29,929 nucleotides of DNA, from positions 1 through 29,929 of the forward strand of contig LSSK01001575.1 of assembly GCA_001969505.1 (NCBI GenBank), read 5' to 3'. Below, piece after piece: positions 9,846 through 19,692 of the stretch. The DNA is from Zancudomyces culisetae (taxonomy: Eukaryota; Kickxellomycota; Harpellomycetes; Harpellales; Legeriomycetaceae). The notes below the pieces were generated by a model that worked only from the letters and a program-made list of their open reading frames with translations, was not told the DNA's origin and searched no databases. The translations under genes were made by a program, and so were the position numbers. Numbering within the stretch: the first letter of the stretch is position 1; every line of letters begins with the position of its first letter.

Positions 9846-11124
9846 TTATTTACTGAGAGCATTGCTGATATATTTACGTGATGATTGCACAGATGGCTTT
9901 GTGAATGATGGCGATTTAGCTTGCTGGGCAGGTATTGCTATACTGAAGGGATTTGCCGATTGTGCTTGTTGTGTTGGTTGTGTTGGTTGCACTTGTTGCG
10001 CTTGTTGCGTTTGTTGTGCTTGCTGTGTTGTTTGTGCTGGCTGTGCACCTCTCATGTCTCTAATGTGTTGTAACTGTTCGGTTCGGAACGATTCATAGTA
10101 TTTGTATGATGTAACTTCGACTAAATCAATAAGGTGGGTTCTGAGCAAAAAATCTCTCATCAGTACAAAATCGCAATGATCCTTGTTTTCAATGTTTATT
10201 ATTCCCCATGGGTTTTTTCTGCCTTTAATGATTTCCCCGTCTTCTTCATAGGTAAGGTTGCTTCCGACCACTGCAAATGGCATGACCTTTTTGACCTTAT
10301 TGTTGAGCTCTATTTCTGCCTGGTCATCCTGAGGGTTTGGCTGAGGATAGATGTTGATTCTGTGCAGTTCAATAGCCTCACGGACCTTCTCCTTTACTTT
10401 CATCTTTTCATCAACTGTCAAGGTATCTGCCTTTGACAGCACCGGAACTACATTAACCACTTCACATAACCTTTTCAACACTTCAATATCAATTTGTCTT
10501 AGCCCACGATAACCAGAGTTTAAAAAGTACAGACACACGTGAACGCGTGTATCAGGGATAACCCTTTCTCGTTCAGGCTTGATTTCGTTTTCTAGATATG
10601 CTACGTGTTGGTCTTTAATGTATTTAACAAGGGGTACCCAGCAGTTTTCGTTATTAATCTGCTCCCCGAATCCTGGAGTATCAATGACTGTTAATCGTAC
10701 TTTGGCATTGCTTTCTGTCAGAACACTGGTTGTTATAAGGATCTCTGTAGTTTTTCTGGACTTCTCCGCTGCTTGTTTTCTTCCTGAGGACTCCAAAAAG
10801 TTTTTTGAAAAAATGGTATTGACAAGTGTTGTCTTTCCGGATCCTGACTCGCCAACGAGCATGATGTTGAAGTTTAGCCCCTTTTTAAATATTTTTTTCC
10901 CGATTTGGGCCGCGATGGTGTCAAAACCCACATAGTCGGTTAACTTGACCTAACCATTAGAAATGTTATTTTTTATTATTTTTTCTGTAATTAGTTACAG
11001 TGTTGTAATATCAATGTTCTATCAATGACAGTATTCTTTATTTATCCCCAAAGTAAATACCACTTATATAGCCGGAGATTCATCAATGGCAACAATATTA
11101 ACTTACCGATTGTTGTTTGCTCAT
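9846..11124 (-). CDS. CDC10: Septin, Cdc10 type
   Basis: Septins are GTP-binding proteins that form hetero-oligomeric filaments at the cortex and division sites. Exon 1 is only 18 nt (11124-11107, MSKQQS). Exon 2 is 10949-9846. The 157-nt intron joins in phase 0 (GTAAGT to TAG), giving 373 residues. The conserved YVGFDTI opening follows directly. The P-loop GESGSGKT is at residues 39-46, DTPG at 96-99 and SKAD at 178-181. The septin unique element (NKDHCDFVLMRDFLLRTHL) follows the G domain. Cdc10-like features are the YVGFDTI start, the NNENCW block and the absence of a C-terminal coiled coil. In place of the coil there is an unusual Gln/Pro/Thr/Ala-rich tail of about 70 residues that ends in a basic Ser-rich segment. 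Several repeats in that tail are near-perfect CAA/GCA strings, suggesting slippage expansion. Confidence 0.93.
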
Positions 11125-12835
11125 CTTACTGATATGGTTTATTAAGAAGTGTTTTAAGATACTGTGTTTTAGGATACTATTGGAGTTGGTCTTCTCTATT
11201 TATGTTCTTTTGTATGCAATTTTTTTCTAAACGTGCAACAAAAATTTAATAAAGGCAATTCATATCCACAAGGAAAATAAACTTCCATAAATACCCACAC
11301 TCGATGTAAAGGTGGTATTTGTGTACAAAAATATATATATGTAGTCTATACTCGTGTTTCACAAATTTATCTGCATTTGTATATGAATATGTATTTTATT
11401 TTTATTTGTGTTTAAGCTTTGTAATTCTAAATTCATTATACCCTATTGCACTAGGAAGGTAGAGAAATGATATACCCATTGGAAATAAGTTTTGTTATTT
11501 AAATTTAAATTGTGCTTTTTTGCCCAAATGAAAGTAAAGGATGCTTAAATATTGTTATTATAACTCTGTATCGCACTAGAAGCATTTTAATCATTATATT
11601 TTTTTCGCATCGTATCCCAAGTTGAGTAGGTTTCCAAACATTTTTGGAGAGTTACAAAAATAATAGCGTAAACGTTATATAATGAGAATAGGAGACTTTT
11701 CTTCCAAATAAAAGAATTTTCCCTTTATTGTTCCAGTGGCTCTATTGTGTTTTATCAAAAAATAAAGCTTAATGTTGTGAACCGATAAAAAAAGGAAGAG
11801 TGTGTTATATTCTCTCATGTTGAATGCCTCGCAATGTTTTTTCAAAGGCAGATGTATACGACAAACACCATAAAAATTCTGCTACCAGGTAAAAATATCA
11901 GGCTGGCATTGGATCGCATACAAATATTTCGTTCTTTAAAGTCTCTCAATAAAAGCCATTTTCATTTCAAAGAATATCCATAAATGCTAGTTACTTGAAA
12001 GTATGACAACCAAGTGGTGATCCAGTGAAGTGGAGTGAAATGTAATGCAGTTGGGAGCTCTTGGTGCCGCTTGTAACATTCTCATCCTATGGATAACTTC
12101 TAGTATTTTAGAAAAAGCAAAACAGGATTAGCCATCCTTTGTCAAAACACACAAATAGTGATGCGGTCTTTTTTTTCAAAAAAAAAATAAAAGAAATGAG
12201 TTTTGTACACGATGGGTGTGTTTACTAGACAAAAGGTGGTAAATTAGGTTGGGGTGTAAGTAGGGTCAATCTTGAGAGCCTAAGGCTAAGTACCTAGTTT
12301 TACAACGAATAGTTATGATTCTGAAGCCTGGTGTGTAAAGAGAGTCTAGACTAGATCAAAATTTCCGTTTCCAGTGTCCAACTACATTGGTATTTGAAAA
12401 AAGGGTTCAGATATTGTGGGGAGAGGGAGGGAGGAACAGGGTAAATTTGTTAACAAACCGATAATTGACGAATTAAAGCTCAAGTGTAACATGTAGAGCA
12501 AGTATACGAAAAGCATGTTCAAATGGCGTTAATTGTACGTTTAGCTGGAGAAATTGGTCAAATGGTAGAACTAGTATAATTTGACAATTTAGATTTTGGA
12601 AAATACATTTATTAGTATATTTCAAAGGTCTATCCTTGAGAGGCGGTACTCCGAAAGATTACAGAGTTTATGATTATCCTTTTGTGTTTTCATTTTAAAT
12701 ATTTATTTATCATATAAAAAAATAAAAGATAGCCAGAGTTTTAAACAATACGCTATCAAGTATAGTAGTTAAATACAACATAAAAAGGAGGAAAAGCAGA
12801 GTAAAGGATAAAGGAAAAAGGATAAAGAATAAAGA
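11125..12835. other. Long AT-rich spacer between septin and Ras genes
   Basis: 1.7 kb upstream of two divergently transcribed genes. I see no frame with family similarity, no tRNA A/B boxes and no clear repeat apart from short TA runs (about 11330-11341). The last 60 bases before the Ras ATG are a purine-rich leader with repeated GGATAAA strings, the type of unstructured A-rich leader expected for an efficiently translated mRNA. Confidence 0.5.
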
Positions 12836-13726
12836 ATGACCATCAACGTCGAACAATACAACTTAGTACTTATAGGTGATGGTGGTGTGGGAAAAACAGC
12901 CCTAGCTATCCAGTTCCTACAAAACTACTTTGTAGAGGATTATGACCCTACAATTGAAGGTATGTGTTAATCTGCGTATTTTAGAGGGATTTCTGCTAGA
13001 CAAGCAGCCTTTAAAGGTATAATACGAATGACAAGAAATGTACTTTTAAATAGACACGTACAAAAAAGAATGTACCATTGATGGCCAGAGAATAATTCTC
13101 AATATACTCGACACTTCAGGGCAATTGGAATACAGGTAAACTCATAGTTTCTTAAAGTTCATTTCCGAGTTGAAATAACTAAACTACAGAGGCTCTTTCA
13201 AAAAAAAATAGGTCACTACTCAACCAGTACATAAAACACGGTCAAGGGTTCATTATTGTGTTTAGTGTAGATAACAGAATGTCATTTTCATATGCAAAAT
13301 CCCTCTACGACCAAATCCTTATGGTGAGACATGTTGACATGTATCCAGTAGTGCTAGTTGGAAATAAAACTGACTTGATTAACGCTAGACAAGTCACCAA
13401 ATTAGGTATATATATTATTTCAGTTATGTGGTAGAGTATTTAGATGCATGGAGACACAAATCAGTAGATAAAGGCAGGAAGTTAATAAATTGCGTATTGT
13501 ATATATAACGGTAGAGGCAGAGGAGGTTGCTAAGAGATGGAGAGCACCATATTACGAAACATCCGCAAAACAAAGGTTGAATGTAGATCAGATATTCTAT
13601 GGGTTGGTAAAAGAAATACACACGTTCAATAAATTAAAGGCTAGTACTGGTACAGACGTCGATGAAACAGCTGCAGGCGTGACAGATGCTGATAAGAAGG
13701 CAAAAAACGATTGTTCTCTGATGTAG
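12836..13726 (+). CDS. Ras-family small GTPase, farnesylated (CaaX), unusual switch II
   Basis: A GTP-dependent molecular switch at the plasma membrane. Exons 12836-12959, 13054-13135, 13212-13405 and 13515-13726 join in consistent phases to 203 residues. The P-loop GDGGVGKT is at 14-21, which is H-Ras numbering plus 4. The effector loop YDPTIEDTYKK is canonical. DTSGQ is at 61-65, NKTD is the G4 motif and ETSAK the G5 motif. The C-terminus is CSLM, a CaaX box predicted to be farnesylated. The overall match is to Ras proper ([10 protein letters not shown] is typical of fungal Ras) rather than Rsr1/Rap. Switch II is odd: Ras Ala59 is Ser63, Glu62 is Leu66, Arg68 is Leu72 and Asp69 is Asn73. 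Gln61 is retained. It converges on clpP with a 212-bp gap. Confidence 0.93.
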
Positions 13727-13938
13727 ATTCTTTTCAAACTTCCCATGTATACATTCTTTGTGAGTCGGCTGGTTTAGAATAATCAAATTAAATTATTGAA
13801 CAAAAGTTATATCCAATAGAAATATTTTTAAACACGGTTTAGACTACACACAAACTTTAATATGTGATAATAAATTGCTACAGATAAATCAGAGCTGAAC
13901 AAACAACGACGAGACGATTTAAAAGTAATAATAAATGT

Positions 13939-15083
13939 CTACTTTTTCCGTTTTGCAATCACTTCGTCGATTAGTCCGAAAGCTAAGGCCTCTTCAGGTG
14001 TCATAAAATTGTCTCGTTCCATGGCACTTTCTATTAAATGTTACAAAAGAAACTATGATAAAAAAGATATTCTTTATAAAATAGACTAACTCTCCCATGA
14101 ATGAGAAAAAAAAAACACTTACCAATCACGGAGATATCTTGATTCGTATGTCTTGAGTAAATTCTATTTAACCTATCTCTGGCTTTTAAAATTTCCTTTG
14201 CGTGGATTGCAATATCACTGGCCTGACCTTCAGCACCACCACTAGGCTGATGAACCATTATTGATGCGTGTGGCAGAGAATAACGCTTGCCCTTAGTACC
14301 GGCAGTTAAAAGTAGTGATCCCATTGAACAAGCCTGCCCCATGCAAACAGTTGAGATGGGATTTTGGATGTATTGCATCTACATTAGTTTATTTGAAATA
14401 TTGTTCAATCATTCTTGATACAATGGAAATAATGATCCATATTAAATATATCCGGACAAAATATGAGTGAGGAAGGCTTACAGTGTCATATATTGCCATC
14501 CCTGCAGTAACACTACCTCCAGGGCTGTTGATATACAAGTTTATCTGCGATTCTGGATTTTCAGATTCCAGAAACAGTAGCTGGGCAACAACTATCGAGG
14601 CAACCGCATCATGTACCTGAGTTGATTTTGCGTTGGCAAAAAAAAATAAACAAATTTAGATTGGGATGATTGAATTTATATGAAATAATAAAAAAATATG
14701 CACATATATGTAGTAGTGGAAACTGTGCTTACTGGTCCGTTGAGGCAAATAATCCGCTCTTTTAGCAGTCTCGAAAAAATATCGTACGAACGCTCTCCTC
14801 TGGGCTATACAAATGCGCAAATGAAATAAAAAATCAAAATAGCGTGAGGTGTTTTCAAAGCAAGCCACAAAGACTCGTAATAAAACATACTAGTAATCGT
14901 TTATGGAATCAACTACACTATCGATAACATACCGTTTGTTCTACCACGACTGGAATGAGGGCATCTAGCTATTTAAGTAGGCATTTTAAAATTTATGAGT
15001 TAAAGACACGCGAGAAATATTTAATACAAGTAGATGAGTACAGTAAAAGTGTTAAAGAGGATTTGCCTTAAAATTTCGAGCAT
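13939..15083 (-). CDS. clpP: ATP-dependent Clp protease proteolytic subunit (mitochondrial)
   Basis: ClpP forms the tetradecameric proteolytic chamber that works with ClpX in the mitochondrial matrix. Exons in gene order: 15083-15042, 14968-14933, 14804-14733, 14616-14482, 14378-14123 and 14030-13939, about 210 residues. The catalytic triad is intact: Ser113 in GQACSMG, His138 in MVHQPSGG and Asp187 in MERDNF. The spacings (25 and 49) are exactly those of E. coli Ser97/His122/Asp171. LIPVVVEQT and [16 protein letters not shown] mark the mature N-terminus. Exon 1 is the least certain part. It would encode a short presequence, [10 protein letters not shown]..., uses a weak GTACTC donor and has another in-frame ATG at 15107. 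Exons 2-6 are secure. No ClpX gene is in the window. Confidence 0.9.
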
Positions 15084-15658
15084 GGAAGGGTCGATATTTT
15101 TGTCCATGTCGGAGTGCAATACTTGCCGGGGTGAGAAGTTTTGTGGTAAAGCTCTTGGCATTCATTATTACTATTCTTGTTATTATTACTTTTTGGTTCA
15201 GGGATTTTGAATGTACAATTTGCAAAGCTGGTGAATTATTTATTAAAAGATATGTTGATGCAACAATCTTTAATTTAGGTTGGGTTACTTGTTATACTGA
15301 CATGGAGTGCCAATATCTAATTTGATAAATAAATTGCACATTTGCTTTTGCAACACAACAAACCAAAAAGAGAAAGAAAAAAAAAGAATGTTTAAATGAT
15401 TGATAATTACGTTATACCAAAGTGACTTGCCAATAATACGTTGGTTAAGGGACTTCATCTATTTATTCGGTAGACAGGTAAAAAGACGCAAAATATAATT
15501 AGTTTCAGATAAAAAATGGGATTGGAACAACAGAGTAAATACCCTCCAGCACCACAAACGAACAAGCAAACAAAAAATAAATGCAAAGAATAAAAAACGA
15601 GTAGTAGTATGGTAGGGATAAGAAGATAGAAATAGTCATAAAAGAGGATAAAAGGAAT
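15084..15658. other. Spacer between clpP and the RING ligase gene
   Basis: These 575 bases are upstream of two divergent genes. A plus-strand ATG at 15034 opens a short frame (about 58 codons if a GT...TTCAG intron is removed) that overlaps clpP exon 1 in antisense. It matches nothing I recognise. A 64-codon frame at 15131-15325 is likewise unsupported. The remainder is an A-rich leader of the RING ligase gene. Confidence 0.45.
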
Positions 15659-16590
15659 ATGCAAGGAACTGTCCGCAACTTTGGACGAATAAGTATTAGG
15701 TACGGCCTTTTTGGAGTGGTGGCAACAACATTTGGAGAGGAAAATGCTAGAGAAGAAAGATCTTTAAACAACACAATGAATCGATCAGAAACTAATGATG
15801 GGACGGGCAGAAGCCATCGCTCTTCAAGCCAGATTTCAAGACAGAACAACATTGCTGAAGCCACAGGATTTTTGCGCCAGAATGCGGTAAATGGTAAAAG
15901 GCTGGTAAATCAACGGTTGCTATTTAACCCAAAGTATAAAATCCCTGTAAACCAAAACATTGAAGAGGTGCAATTGGCGCCGCAGGTAAGCGTCGATCTA
16001 TTGGTTATATTGTAATTTATATAATACCGGAAGCTAAGCCAGCATTTATAATTCTAAATAGAATGAAGAGAGTTGTACAGTTGTAACAAACGGGATAAAT
16101 TTAAGAGGAGATTCAGCAGCTATTTTGACAGTCGGAAATGATAACAAAAAAAGTATAAAAGAATACGGACTAAAACTGAAGCTGGATACTATATATCCTC
16201 TGAAAGCGACCTTTTATTGGCTTTCGAATTTAGAAGTGGGAAATAAAACTGCTAAAAGTCCAAGGTTAGTATCGGGTTGTTTTTTATGTTTATGTACGAT
16301 GTGTATAATAAATTATACTTAAAAAAAACCCCCTAATAGGATAATTTCACTAGTCCCAGAGAGATACAATCGGACCATATCCTTGGGCCCAGGAATGAAT
16401 CAAACTATTAGGTTTGGCCCAGAATATTTGAGCTCTGATAGATACCCCATGAAGGGGATATTGGAAAGTTTACTTACCAACACAAGCGAGGACAACCAAG
16501 TAGTAATAGATATTGGGGTGGTAGCTGTTGATGGAGAGCGTGAGCAAGAAGAGCAGGGAGGAAATGAAGACCCAGAAAATGAAGCAGAAC

Positions 16591-16621
<31 letters not shown>

Positions 16622-17589
16622 GGAAGAAGAAGAGCAAACAAACGAGAACCGAGAGAGAAGTCAAACGCAGAGTAACAGACTGTTTGACGAGGCAGAAGGC
16701 GAACCACAGCAGACTAAGGAGCACCAAGAAATCGAACTCCAAGACTTGGGCGCTCCAGGGAAGAAGGTTGTATCTGGCGGAGAGACGAGTGGAAAACAGA
16801 ATGAAGTAGAAAAGATGAACCTTTATGGCTTGACGGTTGTTTTGCAGCAGATAATCGGTAATCAGTGTTTTTTATTTTGGTTTTTGGTTTTTGGTTTTTG
16901 ATTCAGTTCACAAGGATAAGGCGATGAATCTGAAACAGGGTTCAGCAAATTTCAAAAAACACTCTATTTATTGCAGCTAGTAATGAATCTGTTATACATT
17001 TAATTACATAGATGATGAAGACAAGTTGCCAGATTACCAGATCAGCTTTTTTGATATAAAATTGGATGTGGTTACTAGGAATCCTGAGCTTAAACTGGTT
17101 GGCCAGAAGCTTAGACTGAAAGGAAATTATTTTACGCAGTATGAAATCTTTGGTTTAAGTAACCGGTTCGATCCAAATGTATCCGTGGTTGACGTCTCAA
17201 TGCCAGCCTCAGATGCAGGATCTCATTCAGTAGGCGTGGCCCCCGCTGATCACAATCGTCACGAAGTTGGGAGCCATGAATCAACCGCGTTGGAGGAGTG
17301 TGTAGTGTGTCTTTCAGAAACGAGTACTGTGATGGCGCTACCATGTCGACATTTGTGTATATGCAAAAGTTGCTCGCCTGCATTTTTGAGGGAGTCACGA
17401 AAGTGTCCTATTTGCAGAACAAGTATGTTTCTAATTATCTTGTATCATATCTATTTATTCAATCATAACATGAGAATGGATTTAAAGCTGGAGATATAGT
17501 AATTAACAAAAGCTAAACATTACAATTTATGTATTTTGAAAATAGAGGTGGACAAGCTGATGTTTATAGACCTGAGCTGTTATGAATAG
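15659..17589 (+). CDS. RING-finger E3 ubiquitin ligase, MGRN1/RNF157/LOG2 type
   Basis: A predicted ubiquitin ligase. Exons 15659-15985, 16062-16264, 16340-16857, 17012-17422 and 17546-17589 join in phase to 500 residues. The N-terminal half carries the MGRN1-type beta-rich domain (for example LKLDTIYPLKATFYW, then RIISLVPERYNRTI and RFGPEYLSSDRYP). A long Glu-rich insert (about 240-275, encoded by GAA/GAG repeats at 16588-16634) follows. Next comes the block GQKLRLKGNYFTQYEIFGL, which corresponds to the segment just before the MGRN1 RING. The C3HC4 RING is at residues 446-484 (ECVVC, CRHLCIC, CPIC). The last exon adds TKVDKLMFIDLSCYE, equivalent to the short tail after the RING in MGRN1. The animal protein starts MG for myristoylation; this one starts MQG, so myristoylation is unlikely. 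Confidence 0.88.
16588..16634 (+). repeat. GAA/GAG microsatellite encoding poly-Glu
   Basis: A nearly pure purine run of GAA and GAG codons in the third exon of the RING ligase gene. It encodes about 15 consecutive acidic residues. Open frames on the opposite strand here, rich in Leu and Phe, are artefacts of this repeat. Confidence 0.9.
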
Positions 17590-17884
17590 GGTTGGCCGTA
17601 TAAATCTTTGATTCCATGTTACTGCTGCTATATTCATATATTTAGTACTCTATTTTCTTTGAACTATTTGATATACCTTCTCTGGTTGTTGAGTGGCTTT
17701 TCCGTCCAATTATGAGTTTGTTGTGGTAGTTAATTTGGTTTTCTTTAATATTTGAAATTAAATCAAATTTGTAATTTTTTTTTATGAACACATCTTTCAA
17801 TATATTAAAATCGAGAAACAAACTGAGGAAAAGCTTGAAAAGCTTGAAAATCGAAAATCGAACACAAAAACTACAAAAGCGATA

Positions 17885-19331
17885 ATGCCACTAATAATGA
17901 TGAGCGGATTCCCATCTTCGGGCAAGTCGACGAGGGCCAAGGAGCTTTTGGCTTGGCTTGAAAATAAAATAAAGGATTATAAAGGCACCAAGCTTTCAGT
18001 AGAATTAATTGGTGATTCAAGTTTAGGTGTGACTCGAGATTCCTATAAAGGTATGTGGTTGAGTTTCTAGATTACCTGTTATTCCTAGTAGCTAATGTGT
18101 GTCTGATATTTAATACAGCTTTGTTTTATTTTATTTTATCAAGAGAATGTAAATTGTAAATTAAAGGGTAGAAAAAGGAATTTATTCTTTTTTTTTGTTG
18201 TTTCACTTTAAATGTAAAGATAAAAGTACGTTATAAAAGTTGAATTTTGTGATATGATAGATACGAATCAAGAAAAGAAAAACAGAGGAACAATAATTTC
18301 GGCAGTGGAGAGGAAACTGAGCAAAGAAAAGATATTGATTGTAGATTCGCTGAACTACATTAAGGGATTCAGATATCAGCTGTTTTGTGTAGCCAGGAGC
18401 ATAGGGACGCCGCATTGTGTGGTAAGTCAATCACATCATGCATAGTATTAGTACATTTTGAGGAGATGGGAAAAGAGGGTGGGGGATGTATTTGGTTGGG
18501 TAATGACAAATACTTGCAATTTGGACTTTTAGGTATATACAGCTTGTCCAATAAGCACGGCTACGGAAAACAACAATAGAAATATTGCAGAAGGAAAAGA
18601 GCAGACAGGAGGGTGCTATAGTGCCGAAACGTAATACAAACAAAACAAATAGAAATATTTATAAAAGAATACATACTTGGATACAAATGTAAATACAACA
18701 TATGGACAATATAAAATATAATTGTAGATTCGAGGAGCTAGTTAGTCGATATGAGGAGCCATCGGGAACTACGAAATGGGATAGTCCGTTATACTTAGTA
18801 TTACCGGGTGAAGAGTTGCCATACGAGAAGATTTGGGAATCGATAGTTTTGAAGAAGGCAGCACCGCCAAATCTGGCAACAGCAGTTAGTAGTGTGAGCG
18901 AGACAAATTTTCTGTACCAGCTCGATATGATAACAAAGCAGATAGTTGATCATATATACGAGGAGCAAAGAAAGAGCGGAGGGATGATTAGCAAGACTAG
19001 TGTTCCTGGTAGTTTGATCAAGATAAGTATTTGTATATATTATATGGGCATTATTTATAAACAGACAAAAAAATAAATAAAAGAATCCAAAAGAAACATG
19101 TATAATATATATATAAAAAAGGAAGAAAATAAAGTATTAACAAGAGGGGGTAATATTGTGGGAAAATACTTTGAGTATCCCACCAATAGTAGACAGCTAA
19201 ACATCATGGAGCTTCGAAAGTTGCGGAAACAATTCATTTCGATAAACAAGAACAGCAAAGGAAGTAATGTAATTACCGTTGAGTCTATTCCAAATCTCTT
19301 TGTGGAATACTTGCAGACAAACTTTTCATGA
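17885..19331 (+). CDS. KTI12: Kti12, Elongator-associated P-loop protein
   Basis: Kti12 is a PSTK-like ATPase that binds tRNA and supports Elongator-dependent wobble-uridine modification. Exons 17885-18050, 18261-18421, 18533-18630, 18728-19026 and 19147-19331 give 302 residues; the yeast protein is 313. The P-loop GFPSSGKST is at 8-16. VDSLNYIKGFRYQLFC..R..GTPHCVV is the family's Walker-B-side signature. FEELVSRYEEP and KWDSPLYLV are the typical central motifs, and the C-terminus carries the LNIMELRKLRKQFI helix. The last intron (19027-19146) is the weakest boundary, with a GTATTT donor. The leader has short tandem duplications (AAAAGCTTG twice, AAAATCG twice) just before the ATG. It starts 295 bp after the RING ligase on the same strand. 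Confidence 0.93.
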
Positions 19332-19692
19332 GGAATTATTATAACGTGGTTTTTTTTCTTTTTGTTTTCTTGATTTCTTGTTGATGTTGTTGGTAGTGGT
19401 GGTAATGGTGGTGGAAGAAGAAGATGGAGAGGATGAAAGAGGACAAGAGTGGAAGAGCGGTTAGGTTAATGTTGTTTTTTATTTTTTGTTACATAGCAAT
19501 GAGTGTTGAAGCAATTTTTGTGTTAAAACGATATAGATTAAATATTTGCCCAATAGTACTAAATGTCGATTAGAAAATCACTTGATCATGAATAAACCAG
19601 CTTGGATTATGAAACGATATAAAATAGATAAAATAAAAAGAGGGAAGGAAGGAAGTGAGAGAAAAAGACAAGTGAATCACAATACCCTGGCT
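19332..19692. other. Convergent 3' region between KTI12 and POT1
   Basis: 361 bases hold the 3' ends of two convergent genes. It starts T-rich, passes through a GGTGGT-rich and then a purine-rich (GAAGAAGAAG) stretch, and ends A-rich. I see no frame, tRNA or terminator-like hairpin that I can support. Confidence 0.5.

Noticed and set aside
9598-10098. 166-codon plus-strand ORF with a Cys-rich C-terminus
   Set aside because: The Cys-rich part is the complement of the septin Gln/Ala repeat; the rest overlaps the convergent 3' region with no family similarity.
16470-16809. Leu/Phe-rich minus-strand and Lys-rich plus-strand ORFs over the Glu tract
   Set aside because: They are alternate-frame readings of the GAA/GAG repeat inside the RING ligase exon.
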